Source: Certhia americana (lineage: Eukaryota; Chordata; Aves; Passeriformes; Certhiidae). Taken from it: a stretch of DNA of 64,000 nt. A program made the translations under genes and the position numbers. Where the stretch lies: NCBI GenBank assembly GCA_018697195.1, contig CM031858.1, forward strand, positions 84,441,034 to 84,505,033, written 5' to 3'. This document shows positions 26,301-39,932 of this stretch, one piece after another. The notes under the pieces were generated by a model, which saw only the letters and a program-made list of their open reading frames with translations, ran no database searches and was not told the DNA's origin. The stretch's first letter is position 1. Each line of letters begins with the position of its first letter.

Positions 26301-28695
26301 TTTGATACAATCATTTTCCAAGTAACAATTTTCTTTCTGAGTATTATTTTCAGTTTAATACTATTCTTTGTATTTAAGATGCTTAACTCATTAAAACAAA
26401 CACTTATAAAACTGCATTACTAGCAAAGAATGAACATCAAAAAATTTGAAACCTATAGCACCCTGGTGGAAAAGGATTTTCTACACATTTGGATCATAGT
26501 TTATGGATGAAGGTTTTCTTACATCCACTTTGAAGAACAGGTCAAGTGAATACCTTGAGCCCTAGAGGGGACCTAGTGAATGCCACAATTTTCATCTCTT
26601 AGCAAAATGTCACGAATTCCATACAGCTCCTATCATGACAGCTGGCTGTGCATCAGAAGCCAGTTATTTTTCCAGACAAAGCATGGTAATCCCAATGTGG
26701 GTGATTATTGCTATTTTTTTAAAATCAGATGTAGAGGTATATAGGAGCACAGTACCTGAGGCTGAGTTTCACAGTGCATGCCTGAGTATATGTCATGGGT
26801 GTGAGAAATCATCCAGCCTGCACAGATTTTATTTATGGACAGGCACATTTCCTCCAGGTGACAGGAAACATGGGAAATTTTGTTTCCAAATGAATTAGTT
26901 TGGATTGGCTTGTATTAAAAATGATAAACCTTCCTGTTTGAAATAATAGCAAATTTCTGAAATATATAGCAGTCGTCTGAATATATAGGAAAGGCTGTGT
27001 GAAAGGAATTCAAGATAGCAGAAATTAGCCTTCAAATGTTAGGAATTACTGTCAGCTTTGCTGAATAGTTTCCTTCCAATGCACACCTAAAATAGGCGCA
27101 TTGCAATAGGGTATTCTCATTCTGAACAATATTACCCTCATAATGCTTTCTGTCTAGAGTTGGAGTATTTCATCGAAGAGAAGTGTGTGGTTGTCTCCTT
27201 ATGTAGACAACTTGCAGAAGGGAATGAGCACAAGGGATTTGTCTAACAGTTATGGAATGCAATGGGTGCTCACACTTAGGAGCAGAAGATTATTCAGTTT
27301 TTAATTCTGCAAGGCTTGCAGTTAAAAAATTATGATTAATGCAGAGAATTAGTCTTTAATCTTGGGTCCTATCCCATGACTGCTTTAGGAGACTAAATCA
27401 CATATGCAACCTTGAGACTGACTTATCTTAAATGGGAATTATCATTGCTTTCCTCAAAAAGCAAGCTAAGAATAATTTCTTTCGCCTAATAAGTCTTGTA
27501 CAGGTTGTGAAGTTACAGAAAAATCTTTCAGCTAGTGAAAGCAGAAAGGAGAAAATATCTAATTTTCAAGAAGTATCACAAGTATATAATCACCTGGTGC
27601 TGTAAGCTGAAATGTGGTTATTGGCTAAATATTGCAGATCTTATATTGGGCTGGGAACATTGTTTTGGGTCTTTTGATGCACTTCCTAAGCTACTATTCG
27701 TACTTTTGGGTTTTTTTCTTTCTTTTTGTTGTTTTTTTTTCCTCTATGCTTCTCCTAAAACAACAAACAATTTGGAAGACTTCTTTAATTATTTTGGCAT
27801 GTTGCAGGGGAGGGTGGAAACAATTGGTGTAGCAGTAGGGTTTTTTCCAGTTTGCATATTTTATACTTATTTAGCAAAGATAGAAGCAGTTGGTTCCAGG
27901 AAGCACAAAATGAGATATGTGGAAATGTGGACACTGCTTCTGTAGGGAGGAGGTGGCCAGTGCTCAGCATGGGTGCACAGCTCGTCCCAAAAGCGCTGGG
28001 AATGCCTGTCCCTGCATGGGCAGTGGAGCTCACCTGCAACACATTGCAACCAAATTTGGTATAGAATCAGCCTGGCATGTGTCATGGCTCCTAGTGAGAT
28101 ATGGCGCCAATGAAAAGGATCTGCTGCACCTGAAAACTGGTAATCAAAGGCTTCAGATTTGACAGTGTAGACAAAGCTTGCATATGAAAGAAAACTCCTA
28201 GGGAAAGCCTTGATATGCAGGAGCTACTTTTGGAATAATCCTATAGCAAGTGGGATGTGCCCCAACAGAGCAAGTGTGTGAGAGAAAGCAATTAAAACTG
28301 GAACTAATCAAATATAATGCCAGTTGGTGCAACAAGTAATAATTTGATATTTACAATCTGCTCTGGTGTTGTAAAACTCACTAGGGGGCTGATATGGAGA
28401 ACATGATATTTTCCCTAGCAGAGTCCAAGTAAAATGATAGTACTGATTTTAATTTGTAGGGCTGAGCCTGCTTACCTGGGGGTATTGACCCTCTGCTATT
28501 GTCTTCTCTTCCATGCTTTAACTTTACAACGCATATAATGAAGCACCAGGAGAGTAATTTGCTCCCTTTCAGAATTTTCCTCTGTGTCAAGACCACTGTC
28601 ATCTGTCAGTGCAGTGGAGAGAAGATGATGAAATTTAAACAGACAGCTTAGAATTGACAATTTTTTTTTGCATCTGTCTTCCATTGTGTTTTCCA

Positions 28696-28742
28696 AGGTA
28701 TGGCTCTTTCCAAGCTTTTCCAGGTATGGCTCTTTCCAAGCT
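28696..28742. repeat. 26-bp tandem duplication
   Basis: The 21-base unit aggtatggctctttccaagc(t) occurs at 28696-28716 and again at 28722-28742 without mismatch, offset 26 bases. Confidence 0.9.
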
Positions 28743-29405
28743 GGATAAAGTCAGAATAAAATATATTTATCAAGATGTGGTTTTAAATATGATTCTTAGT
28801 CTGAAGATAATTTGATAGAGCACCCTCACTAATTTTGTAGAAACTGGTTTTGTCATTACTGCTGTTCTTTAGAGGGATAACCAATAGAAGCAACAGACTA
28901 AAAACATTTTTTTTTCAGTATAAATAACAATATATTGAAACAACTATTATAGTACATTTATTTGCAAAGTTAGGTTTTCCAAGTTCATCTCACACACAAC
29001 TTCTTAAATAACCTCTTGCTTTTTAAACTTCTATATTACTGAATTTGAGATAAACCAATTTCTTCACTATTTAAAAAGAAAAATGTTGGTCATTAAGTTC
29101 TGTTGTAGGTTGTTGATCAGTTTTCTTCCTCTGGGATCATCATTTTAATAGACCTACTTATCTCATAGAACATAATTTAGAAAAGATAGAAGGCCTTTGT
29201 GAATAACTGCATTGCTTGTTTCTCGGTGTGGCTGTAATTAAGTTGAGTTTGCTGGCTTTTCTAGTGCCTTTTACAAGAATGGGGGAATATCCAAAATTTC
29301 TCTCTCCCTAAAGTTCAACCTCATGGTACATCTACAGAATGTCTAAGTGGGTGTCAAGCACTACTGACCAGAACAGAGTTCAAAGGGGATCTTCCTTTTT
29401 TAATA

Positions 29406-29407
<2 letters not shown>

Positions 29408-29452
<45 letters not shown>
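29408..29452. repeat. A45 homopolymer
   Basis: 45 consecutive A residues on the plus strand, preceded by taataat, so an AATAAA hexamer is present at its start. It may be a retrocopy tail or a slippage product. Sequencing through such a run is error-prone, so its length is uncertain. Confidence 0.85.
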
Positions 29453-29454
<2 letters not shown>

Positions 29455-32400
29455 AAATGTGACAGAAAAGCTCTGCCTATTAATTTTACTCTTCAGCAGA
29501 TTACTTCCTTAATATCTGCTGTTTGCAGTTCAGACTTCAGGTATCCCTGACCTAGTTGCTTGAAATGATACTGAATTGACAGCTTAAATAGGGGAAAGAA
29601 ATTTAATGTGAGAAGACAACCTTGAGAAATCTTTGAAAGACTTATGGAAATTTCTACTCAAACTGTCTTACCTGTGGCTTTATGAACTTAAAACTGAAGT
29701 TTAAAAAATAATCCCCAAAATGAAAGTGAAATGCTGAGTGTGCATATGTTCTACTAGCTTAGTAAGGAAAGCAGAGGTAAAAAACTCTCTCAGCCATGAT
29801 GTATAAAGCAAGAAGTGACTGGTTGAAAAGGGCTGTACTGAATAAATATTTCACAGAGTACATGACATATGAAAAGACAGTTGCAAAGCCATTCAGGATT
29901 CATTTGCACAGACACATGCTACTAGTAATCTAGATTTCTTTCTTGATTTAAATGAAGTTTCTTTTGCTGGGCAAAAATGTGTTGAAACAGTAAACAAAGT
30001 GGATGCAAGTTAATTTTAGCCATGATCAGAGATGTTTTTTTGCCACTCTGCCCTATGCACTAAGAAGCTGTGCATGATGGAGTTTCAAATTTATGTCTTC
30101 TCTCAATAATCAAGAAAGCATTTGTTTGGTGATGATTTGTGCTCAGTACAAATTAACTGGGACTTCCATTTAAAATATCTAGTGGAGAACTTGAGAACCA
30201 ATGATTCCTCTTTCTTAGGGGAGTGGGTAACTTAAGTGCTGTGCTATAACCCACACAAGCCACTGTTTGGGAAGACTGTTGTGACTTCCAGCGTCCACTT
30301 CCACACCTAGTTTTTCCAGTGATCTTTCAGTAATCTTCACTGGCAGGGGTGAAATTATTAAAAAAAGATTGATTTTACGGCATCCATTTTAACCATTTGT
30401 TTGTTCTGTGCTAAATACAAGGTGGATGACTCCATTTTATCTTTATAAATTATTAAAAATAGCATTTTGAATAAAGAAATACTGCTTTATACTGAACATG
30501 AAAACCAAACAGCGTATGTCTTAAGCTGATTTCTATTTTCATGTTGTGAAGACATGAATGAACAGATTTTTAGTGCTTCTGTTTTATATACTCTATTTTA
30601 AAATTTACTATACTACTAGACTTGTGATATGTAGTAATGGTATATATTTATATGCAAAAATCATGCATTCTCAAAAAAACTTTTCAAAAAGTCTGCAGAA
30701 TAAGATAATGAGAGTCAATTACTCTACTGCAGGTTAATAAAAAAAATATTTTTTGATAAAAGCATCTGGTGCTTGAAGGTGAACAGTTTAGTGCTCACAT
30801 GGTCAGCAAAGATATATGGTTTCTAAGTCATGTGTTGGAAACATTGACATCAGAAATGTCCTGAAGAGGAAAGCATTCATGAACTTAACCTTGAGCACAG
30901 GGCTAGTTTTATGATACCTTGTGCCATTTCTGTAATTACCTCTGCACTTTCTTCACTGTTGAAGCTCTAAATTGGTCACCTTTAGATCTGTCATGTGTGG
31001 CAGGGATATATTTTTTATTGTGGATTACTTCCCGAGAAAGGTGAAGGTCCTCTGTATGCCTGACTGAAAACTCAAATCCGTGACTTCCAGCATTGCTGTC
31101 AGGACACAACACCTGCAAATTTGGCCTTCTGATCTTCTGTGAGTGGCATTTGTTTTGAAATCCTTGCAATAAATTATGTTTTCAAATTGGCTTAGAGTTA
31201 AACATGAAATTAAGAAAAATTCTCATGGATCTGGTCTATCTGTTTTGTTGTTTTAAAGCAAGTAGCGGGTTCTAGGGGAACCCTAAGCCTTAAGTCAGTA
31301 CCTTGCATACCTTTTTTTTTCTTTTCCTCAGCAGGAAAGAAGAAAAAATATTCCTGTACTCCCAAAATACTTTTCCCACCCTTTTTTCAATCCTTTCTTA
31401 CCTCTGGCTTATTTTCCTTTCTTGGTATGGCAACTGCCTTGGCTTTGTCCTTCACCAATTACTGGAAGGACACCTTTCCATATGTCAACACAGATAAAGA
31501 CCTACCGCTGGCAAATTTTACCGCAAGTAACCCTGAATACTGAGGTGCTAATTATAACATTCAGAGGAAGCAAGAAGGATGTTAAATTAATTGCAAAATG
31601 TGTGTGCAAGAACATTAATTGTAGTAATTCAAAGTTATTCTAATAAAATTTATGTGACTCTCAGTTGGAAATTGTTCCAGTTTTGATGAATCACAAGGGG
31701 AGAGGGAAGGTGGCTAGTTTTGTTAGAAAATAGGTCAAAGCCTTCTTCCTGGAACTTCTATATGATAGGTATATTTCCAGGTGTCTAATCTCTTTTTCCC
31801 TCTCAAATACCAATGTGACTTTTAATTGCTGTACTTTGTGAATTCGACTGTGTTATGTTGAGAGTACCTCTCTGTTTTTTTTCCAAGTGTTTCCATCACA
31901 GTCTTTTCCAAACACAGTTGGCAACCCAAAAATTTTTTTAATATTCAAATCTTTAGTGTAAACTTCCCATTTAAAGAGGCATCCATGATAAATTAACTTT
32001 GACTCATCCTGTGTTGTAAACATTTGGATTTTGTGGTTGGAATCTCTTTATACAATAAAAATGTTCAGCACTATTATTTGTTCTGGTCAATTATATTAAC
32101 CCATCAATTTATTTTTCTACATGCTGTTTATACTACTGATAGGTAAGCAAAAAGTAAAATAATGTGTTTAAATTCAAGTCAGGGTGACTCAAAGGGAGAA
32201 CCTGCAAAATCACACCGATGTTACAGAGTACTGTACACCCAGCCTTATGGATTGGGGGTGGCAATGCAAGAAGACCTCACATCAGTCTTCAGGAACAAAC
32301 AGAGCTGATGCTTTCAAATAGTTAAGTGTCTTCCCATTATGATTTATTTTGTTGGAACAACAGTTTTTGGCTACACATACACGATTAAATGCAGGGTGTC

Positions 32401-33824
32401 CTGCTGCTGTAGGAGGAGAAAGTACCTGTAGGTCATATTTATTTGACCAAAGGAGAGTGTTTGCAAAACATTTGGATTGATCACCTCTCTGGGCTTTTAT
32501 CCTGATGAATAGCAGGGATACTCAAATATTTGTAGGAGAAGAAGGCAGGGAGGTTAAAGGTGAAACACAGGATCTGGATCTGGAAGTTTTGTATTTATTT
32601 CTTGTCTGTGAAACAACTCTGGCATGACTGTAAAGTGCTCACTCACTGTCTGTGCCATGTGTCCTGGAATGAAGAGAGAACAGTAATAGTTTTTTAAAGG
32701 GTTTGTACAAAGCTAAACTTCCTGGTGATTGAACCTACAGCCATGATAACAAGAAGGTCAGTGCAAGAATAGCAAATTATTCTGCTTGTACCTGCTAGTA
32801 CCTTGTGCAGAAAGGAGGAGAAATTAAACTATTTTAACTGCAATAATATGTATGCAGTGATATCCCAGCTAAGGATTGTAACTTGAGCTTCACATTTGTA
32901 AAGCTGTCTTTGTTTATAATACTTGCTTCCTGTGGACCTGAGCATGTTGCTGCTGCATTAATTGTTCAATATAATTTGAAGATGCTAATTTATTTGAACA
33001 ATTGCCTTTCCTTCCTTTTTTGGGTAATTGAATGAATGTTGAGAGATTATTCCTTTAAAATGATCCTTGTCATATAGCATTAGTTGTGTGTTTCTATTCT
33101 TCAGGAAATACTCTTTTGCTTTAAAAACCTCTTAAGATTTTCAAAAGACATGTTAAAAGTTGTGTTAACTTACTTGAAACTTGTTTCTGATAGAAGTCAT
33201 CTAAGACACCTGATATCAGTGCTTTTTTTTATCTGAAGTATGTCTTCAGCAACCAAATAAAAGCTTTATTTTACAGTTTGTTTTACACACTCTAGCTGCA
33301 GTAATCTAATCCCATTTACAATTTCTTTCTCTCCCCTTGCACAACCCTGTGTTCATTTTTTCAATGAATCTCTGTAGTCTTCATTTATGCCATCTGATTC
33401 CCCAAACATCTTCCATGTTCTGTATTTCCTTGCTACAATAGTTTCAGCTTTTTTCCTTACCTGCTATCATGTGAAGCACTGAAACTGCAAGAGGCAGTAA
33501 ATGCTGTGGCTTTTCAAAGAAATATAGTTACTATCTGCAACAGAAAGGCTAGTTAGAGACAGTCATATCATTGCTTTTCCTCACAGTGGAAAGCTTAGAC
33601 TTAAATTTCCATTCATTGAAAGCTGGTGGAAATTGCAGAGTTTTAACAAAGGGGTTGACAATTGTGGTCTGTAAATCTCACTTTCAGAGTTAAGCTAACA
33701 ATATTTGAAGTCTTTATTGTCAAGACTGAAATGTTGACATGATTACTATCTACCATGAATTTTTAGAGATGATAGAAACAGTACTATTAGAATGCTGATA
33801 GAGTGGGTGGAGGAGTTTCTATGT

Positions 33825-33929
33825 TCTTTTTGTTTGTTTTGGGTTTTGTTGTTTGTTTAGTTTTGAGTTTTGTTTGCTTGTATATTTGGTATGTTTTTTG
33901 TTTGGTTGATTGGGGGTTTTTTTTTGTAG
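33825..33929. repeat. T/G-rich low-complexity tract
   Basis: About 100 bases composed almost only of T and G, with TTTG and TTTGT units. Confidence 0.85.
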
Positions 33930-36900
33930 CCAGTTAGTATGAATTTATAGATGAAGTACAGGAGGGAAATTAAACTGGTAGCAAACAAATGAGTCAAGTG
34001 TACCTGGATTGTTGTGTACCATAAGAGTGTGATTTCTTGACCTTGAATACTGTCTCCCTGAAAAATCTGGTAATTTTACTGCCAGATGAAGACAGGAAAA
34101 GTCCCACAGGTGGTAAACCCATTTTGTAGTGGAAATTTATATTCAAAATATTTGAAATCTATTCTACTCTGTGAGGTGACATAGTACATACACTGTAAGA
34201 ATGCCATAGATAGGTGAAGACATGTATCTACAGGTTGTATAGTTGAGAGCCAATTCTAGAAAAGTTCCAAGTGAAAGATTCATATGCCATCTGATGTGGC
34301 TGCTACTCATAAAGCTCAGTAGAAGCATGGAAATATATGGACTGGAAGGTAATTTTGGAAATGATTTAGTACAAATTGCCTGCTCCAGCATTAAATCCCA
34401 CTTAAGGTACTTCCATGCCAGTAACTGTGAGGAGGAGGCAACTGTCCTCCTTTGATAGGAAACTCAGTGGAAAGAATGCAGAAGGTGAAATGGAAGACTT
34501 TCCTCGTCTTATTCCTTCTGAACAAAACTGAGTAACTAAGAAGGGACCTATATTCAGTTGAAAAGGCCATATTTGTTTAATAATTTCAGCACATTTTGAG
34601 TGCTGGCATATGCCTAAAGAGAATTGCTTAAAGACAGGTTTTTATTGTTTGTTTTTGCCTCCAAGCCAGCTATGTTGTAGGCATTCTGATTTTTGTACTG
34701 TTTGTTGTAAATCAGTTTTGGGGAAATCTAGAAACTGAGAAGCTTCGTTTTTGTCCAGGATGCTCTTTCTGTTTTGAGTATATTTGTAATGTGAGTTAAG
34801 CAAAGGTGAAGAGGAGGGGCTATAAGAAGAGGAAAAGACTTTTTCAATAATAGGCATGAAAGACTTTTTTTGGCCCAAAATCTCTTTCTCTTGGAGCCAT
34901 TCTTTAGTGCAGATGTATTATACGACTTGTGTCATAAAGTATTCTGATACTTAGAAAACCTGTGTTTATCCTTTTGAGAATGGGTGAAATGCATTTTATT
35001 CCTCCTTCAAGGGCAATAAATAAAGCAGCTTGATGTGGTTTTTTGGTCATAAGAAATCTTAATACAAATTTCTCTGCATCTCATTGATATCAATACAGGT
35101 TTCACAAGGGAGGAGGCAGCTCTATTTTGTCAGTCTCTAAGGCTTAGATGCAGTGACTACATAAAAATTATTTTGCTTAGAAAAAAACCAGATTGTTAAG
35201 ACAAAGCTATTATTTTTGTAAGTGTCAGTTTTGTTTAGGGAAAAAAAAAGAAAAGTTGACTTGCACTTAAGATAGATTGTGGAAATACTACTTTGGTGTC
35301 ATTTCCCGGTAAAGTATATTTAGTGAATTTTTCTGCAAAATTTCCTGTTTACATAGAGAAAGGGTTTTGTCAAGAGCTAGTTTCCACTGATTTTTTGAAG
35401 CATGCTTGTTCTTTTGGTGCATTTGCCTGTGAAGTCAACATTGAAACTTGGGTCGTCGGTTATTTTGCATTTATGACTTAACACTAATCAGTAAAATTTT
35501 TAGCTCCTTGTTGGGGCTAGGTGTTTTATAGAGGAACCATCCCGACTTCATTTATCCAGGACAAGCATGTGTGATGAAGTAAGACAAAGAATGTGTAAAA
35601 TCATCTATCAGTTCCTTATTACTTTTTATTTTTGAGTGAAGTGTAATAACTTCAGTAATGAAAATAGTTTTGATTGCTTCCCAGAAAGTTTTTGCATTCT
35701 GTTTAGAGCACAACATTATATTTGGTAGGTGGTGCACATCTGATGAGCGATGCAGCCACAGAACTGCAGAGCCTGAAGAGGTAGGCAGCAATTCCACACA
35801 TTTTCTGCTGTGGGGTGGAAAACTGAATTTGAAGGATCTGGACAGACATTATAGCAGGGCAGAATATTTATTTTAAACTCCTTATGTGGCCCTCAGAGAG
35901 TTTTGGCATAACAGTGTAGCATTTAAAGTATCAGACTGGTGAATCCTGAGGTGTATTACACTGCTGCACTTCAGTGTGAGATTGTACAGAACTAGTCAAA
36001 ACGGAAAATAAGTGTATAGAAGAACTTTTTATTCCTCAAAAGAGCTCTGTAGTCCCTCATACCTCAGTCTGGAATTCTGAAATGCTTTTCTGCCAGCCCA
36101 AAGGCTTCACATGCAACTTGTCAGGGGCCTGGGCTTTTTATTTAAAAGAAATAATTACTGTTCATTCAGCTCTTTAAAAATTAAACTGAAGTAAATCAAT
36201 GACATCCCTTTTTCCGTGTAATAGCTTAATGGCTCAGGGTATAAGCCAAAGAATATCACTTCAGTTACATGTCATTTCTTGTTTTTTGCAGCTCAAATTT
36301 TCAAAGCTAGGAAACAGAAGATATCTATGTCCTTAAATTTAAAGAAGTAAAATGCATTTGGAAATGAAAGTGGATGAATGGCTGCTGGAAAATACAATTT
36401 ATTTTTATCATTTGAAAGGCAAAAACCCTGTCATGGAAATGGACTTAAATGTTGGTGTTCTTTTCTGCTGACTACATTGTATTGATTTTTTCCTGAAATA
36501 GTTTCTTATTACATCTTTGCTCATCATAATATTTCAGCTAAGTATTTTTAATCAATGCTGATTTAAAATAGCATAATATAAAAAATCTGAAGTTTCGTTA
36601 TTTAAGTCCATGGTGAGAGTTGTGCTGTATTAGTGCAGTACTGCAATCAAGATGGTCAGATGCTGGCATCTCATTCTTCCTGTCCCACACGAGAGAATGT
36701 TATCATGGAAATCAGGAGGTAAAGATTCGTTTCAGTTTAAGTAAAATCCTGCAGAACATAATTGGCAAATATTATTAATTATTATTATTAAATAACTTCA
36801 TCATGGTTTGTTTATCAATGAAATAGGTGTTTCCCAAGATTAAATTATCTTTACAACAATTCTTGAAAATTATGTCTGTTACTTTTAGGTGCTACCAACA

Positions 36901-37926
36901 GCATGATATAAAATGAAATTGCATAACCATTCACACCTGAGGCATTGCTGAGACAGGCCCAACATGCATAAAGGGTGTAAAATATGCAGGATTCTCTATT
37001 ATTTTGTTGTCTGGTTAAACACAGAAACTTAGGGGAAAGGTGAAAACAGCTGTAAGTCACTGCCTGATGCAGCAGACATCTGATGTCTCCTCTGGGACTG
37101 CCCCACCTTTCAAGGTGCCTTTGCATGAAGGCAATGGCTTCATATGCAAGTGGAACCAAACAATGATGAGTATGACAGTTCATCTAGAACAGAAGTGTTA
37201 GTTACCAAGGTAAGTGGGTCTATGCCCTGCCTCAAAACTCCTTCTGTAAAGAAAACTTAATTTTCATAGGAGCCTCCTTTCTGGAGGGAACAAAAGGCTT
37301 AATATTCACACCAGATTTGAGAAATCTGATGCTTACTGGGCTCAGATTAAAGTCATGAGTAAATTCCTCACTGTGGTACAGCCCTCAGATTATTATCATG
37401 ATTGATTTTCCAGCAGCTATGAAGTCCCAGCAGGGAGTCTGAGAGCAAATGAGAGACTTCAGGGCCTTGGGAGGACTGGTTAAGGCATCAGGAGCACAAG
37501 CAACATCCCTCTCTATCCTTCCAATTGCAGGTCGTGATGCAGGAAGAAGCAGGAAGAGCCAGCATACCAAGACCTCTCTCTGAGCCTGGTGTCATTGGCT
37601 CTCTACAACCTTTTGATGATGGATCAGTTTGACACCAAGCCTGCAGGCCAGAGAGGGGGTACACTTGTCTCAGAGAGGGAAACGGATCATTGCTCAGGAG
37701 TTAAGAGTGATCACTGAAAGAGTCTGAAACTTATTTTGAAGAGAGAAGAGAATAAAACCTGCCATGATAGGGATAAGCCTGGGAACAGCATACCAATATT
37801 TGAAGGAGGGTGTGCTAACAAGGACCCTTGGTGGGACCCTTCCTTTCTCAGTGGAAATAGGGGATGGAGATACATGTGGCAGCAAAGAGGAAAGGGTTAT
37901 TGATGTGTTAGAAACCATGGAAGCAT

Positions 37927-38263
37927 CTCTACATTTACCTGAAAGGAGGTTGTTGCAAGGTGGAGGTCTGCCTCTTCTCTTAAGTAACAAGTTATAGGAG
38001 GAGAGGAAATGGCCTCAAGCTGTGACTTGAGGGGGGAGGTTTATATTGAATATTAGGGAAAATGTATCCACTGAAAGGGTTGTGAAACACCAGAACAGGC
38101 TGCCCAGGGTAGGGCTTGAGTCCCCATCCCTGGGTGTGTTTAAAAGATGTGTAGATGTGGCACTGAGGGACGTGGTTTAGTGATGAACTTGGCAGTGCTG
38201 GATTAATGGTTGAATTTGATATTCTTAATAGTCTTTCCTAACCTTAATTATTCTTTGATTCCA
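37927..38263 (+). repeat. CR1 LINE 3' end
   Basis: Plus-strand CR1 3' UTR beginning near tacctgaaaggaggttgttg. It includes ggagaggaaatggcctcaag, gaacaggctgcccagggtag and ggacgtggtttagtgatgaa, and ends ccttaattattctttgattc. Belongs to the same 3'-UTR type as the copies at 14.3 and 19.0 kb. Confidence 0.9.
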
Positions 38264-39392
38264 TAAGCAGCTCTTGGCATGCTTATATATAAAATTTTAA
38301 TGTATTTTTTATTAACATTTCAGGTATTTCTTTTCAGAACTAGAGATTAATTTTCCCTGTGATAAGATACTGGTGTTATTGATACTATAGGTAGCTTGCT
38401 AGAATTTGTAAATAACTGATGCTTGAATACAAAATTAATACTGGACTGGAGAAATAAAGAAGCAGTAGGTAGATAAAAATGCTTATGGTAAAGAGAAGCA
38501 TTCTTAGCCAGAAAGTGATGAACTATAATGGTGCCATCCTTCTAGAGTCTCCTTGTGCTGCAGTAGATATATTCAATATTGTTAATGGTGTTAGAACTAA
38601 GCAAAAGTCTTCCACTAGGAAGACTAATCCATTAAATTTCATTGTTGTTCTCTGCATAGGAAAGGTTTGTATAGAGATGAAGACTTTTACAGCAGTATTT
38701 TTTTTTATTTCATGCATCTGTACTTTAACATGTGTCGTCTTTATTCGTTATTTTTAGATAGTGTTTCCTATTGAAAATTGAGCTGTATGATAAAGCTGTA
38801 TTTTATATGGAATTATTCTGTTATTCTGTAATATGTGGGAACATTGAATTTCTGATAACTTACATGGCAGAATCCAGAGCTTACTCTCAGCAGCCTGCAA
38901 ATCATGTTGTAATAACTCCGGATTGTAACTTGTTGAGATACTATCAAGCCAGTGTTAACAGAAGCTGATGCATTAAAACTCAATGTACTGTAAGTAATCA
39001 AATCCCAAAGAAAAACATTTAATACAGCTGTCCAGTGTGCCTGAAATATCTACCCAGTGGAACAATCAGTTTTAAGAGGATTTAAAACCGACTATTAAAA
39101 TTCATCAATACCAACAGAACTTCCTGAAAGAAGGAAGGCAGGTGGCAGAGCCATCCAGGAGAGGATAGCTGGGTCAAATGTGTCTCTCTGTTGAATTCAT
39201 ATATCTGCAATTCTTTTATGAAGTTCTAGTATTAATTTTTCTGACTTGCAGGGTGTCTATAAATTGTAAGTTCTGCTTTTATAAAGCATATTAGACTCAG
39301 TCAGAGGCACATTTAAAAAGGTGCAAGATTTGCAAGAGTAGCTGAACACTTGTAGATTTGCTTTTTATTTGCTTTCAAATGAGAGGCTATTT
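38264..39392. other. Flank beyond the truncated provirus end
   Basis: Searched by eye for env, a polypurine tract and a 3' LTR copy matching 44741-45450; none found. AT-rich host-like sequence. Confidence 0.6.
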
Positions 39393-39932
39393 TCACAGAA
39401 TAAACTGCTTTTTTACCGTGGAAGTATAGGCAGGGCCATTATCGGTTTTAATCTCTTTAGGGACCCCCAAAACAGAAAATGCCTGCAAGAGGTGTTTAAT
39501 GGCATGTTCAGCTTTCTCTCCTGCGTGGGCAGAGGCGAAAACTGCTCCGGAAAAGGTATCTATGGAGACATGCACATATTTAATCCTGCCGAATTCAGGG
39601 ATGTGGGTGACATCTGTTTGCCACACTTCACAGCTCTCCAATCCTCTGGGATTCACCCCTGCGCCCAGTGATGGTATGGCCGAGCGCTGGCAGTGAGGAC
39701 ATGTAGCCACAATGGCTCTGGCCTGTTCTCGCTTCAGGTGGAACTGCTTAACCAGGCCAGGCACATTCTGGTGGAACATTTGATGGCTCAGCTTCACTTG
39801 CTGGAAAATGTCAGGAAGCCTTACCAGGTCCACAGCGGCTGCTGCGAGGGAATCCGCTCTCCTGTTCCCTTTGGCTATTGGGCCAGGAAAATCAGTGTGT
39901 GACCTCACGTGCATCACGAAGTAGGGATGCTC
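39393..39932 (-). pseudogene. pol: pol segment 4: end of RNase H and truncated integrase
   Basis: The frame after the TGA continues with the last RNase H block (GNRRAD, holding the fourth catalytic Asp). Integrase follows: an N-terminal HHCC zinc-binding domain (H-x3-H in SHQMFHQN, then CPHC) and the catalytic core with the first Asp in WQTDVTHI and the second in TDNGPAYT. Recognisable similarity stops within about ten codons after that, and the frame closes at 39393. The third catalytic residue (Glu), the C-terminal DNA-binding domain and all of env are missing. The open frame starts at a Met at 39917, but that Met is inside the polyprotein and is not a start. Confidence 0.9.

Larger units (their letters stand above)
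23373..37926. other. Repeat-poor AT-rich stretch without supported genes
   Basis: Holds an A/C-rich patch (23.45-23.53 kb), an A-rich patch (26.09-26.21 kb), the A45 run, the 26-bp duplication and a T/G tract. The longest open frame (27535-27945, plus) crosses poly-T and has no domain. A GC-richer patch lies at 27.94-28.05 kb. Confidence 0.55.

Noticed and set aside
27535..27945. 136-codon plus-strand open frame
   Set aside because: It crosses poly-T (long Phe/Leu runs), has no domain or codon bias, and overlaps other frames of similar size. Expected by chance in AT-rich DNA.
36851..37183. 110-codon minus-strand open frame
   Set aside because: No domain, and composition matches flanking noncoding DNA.
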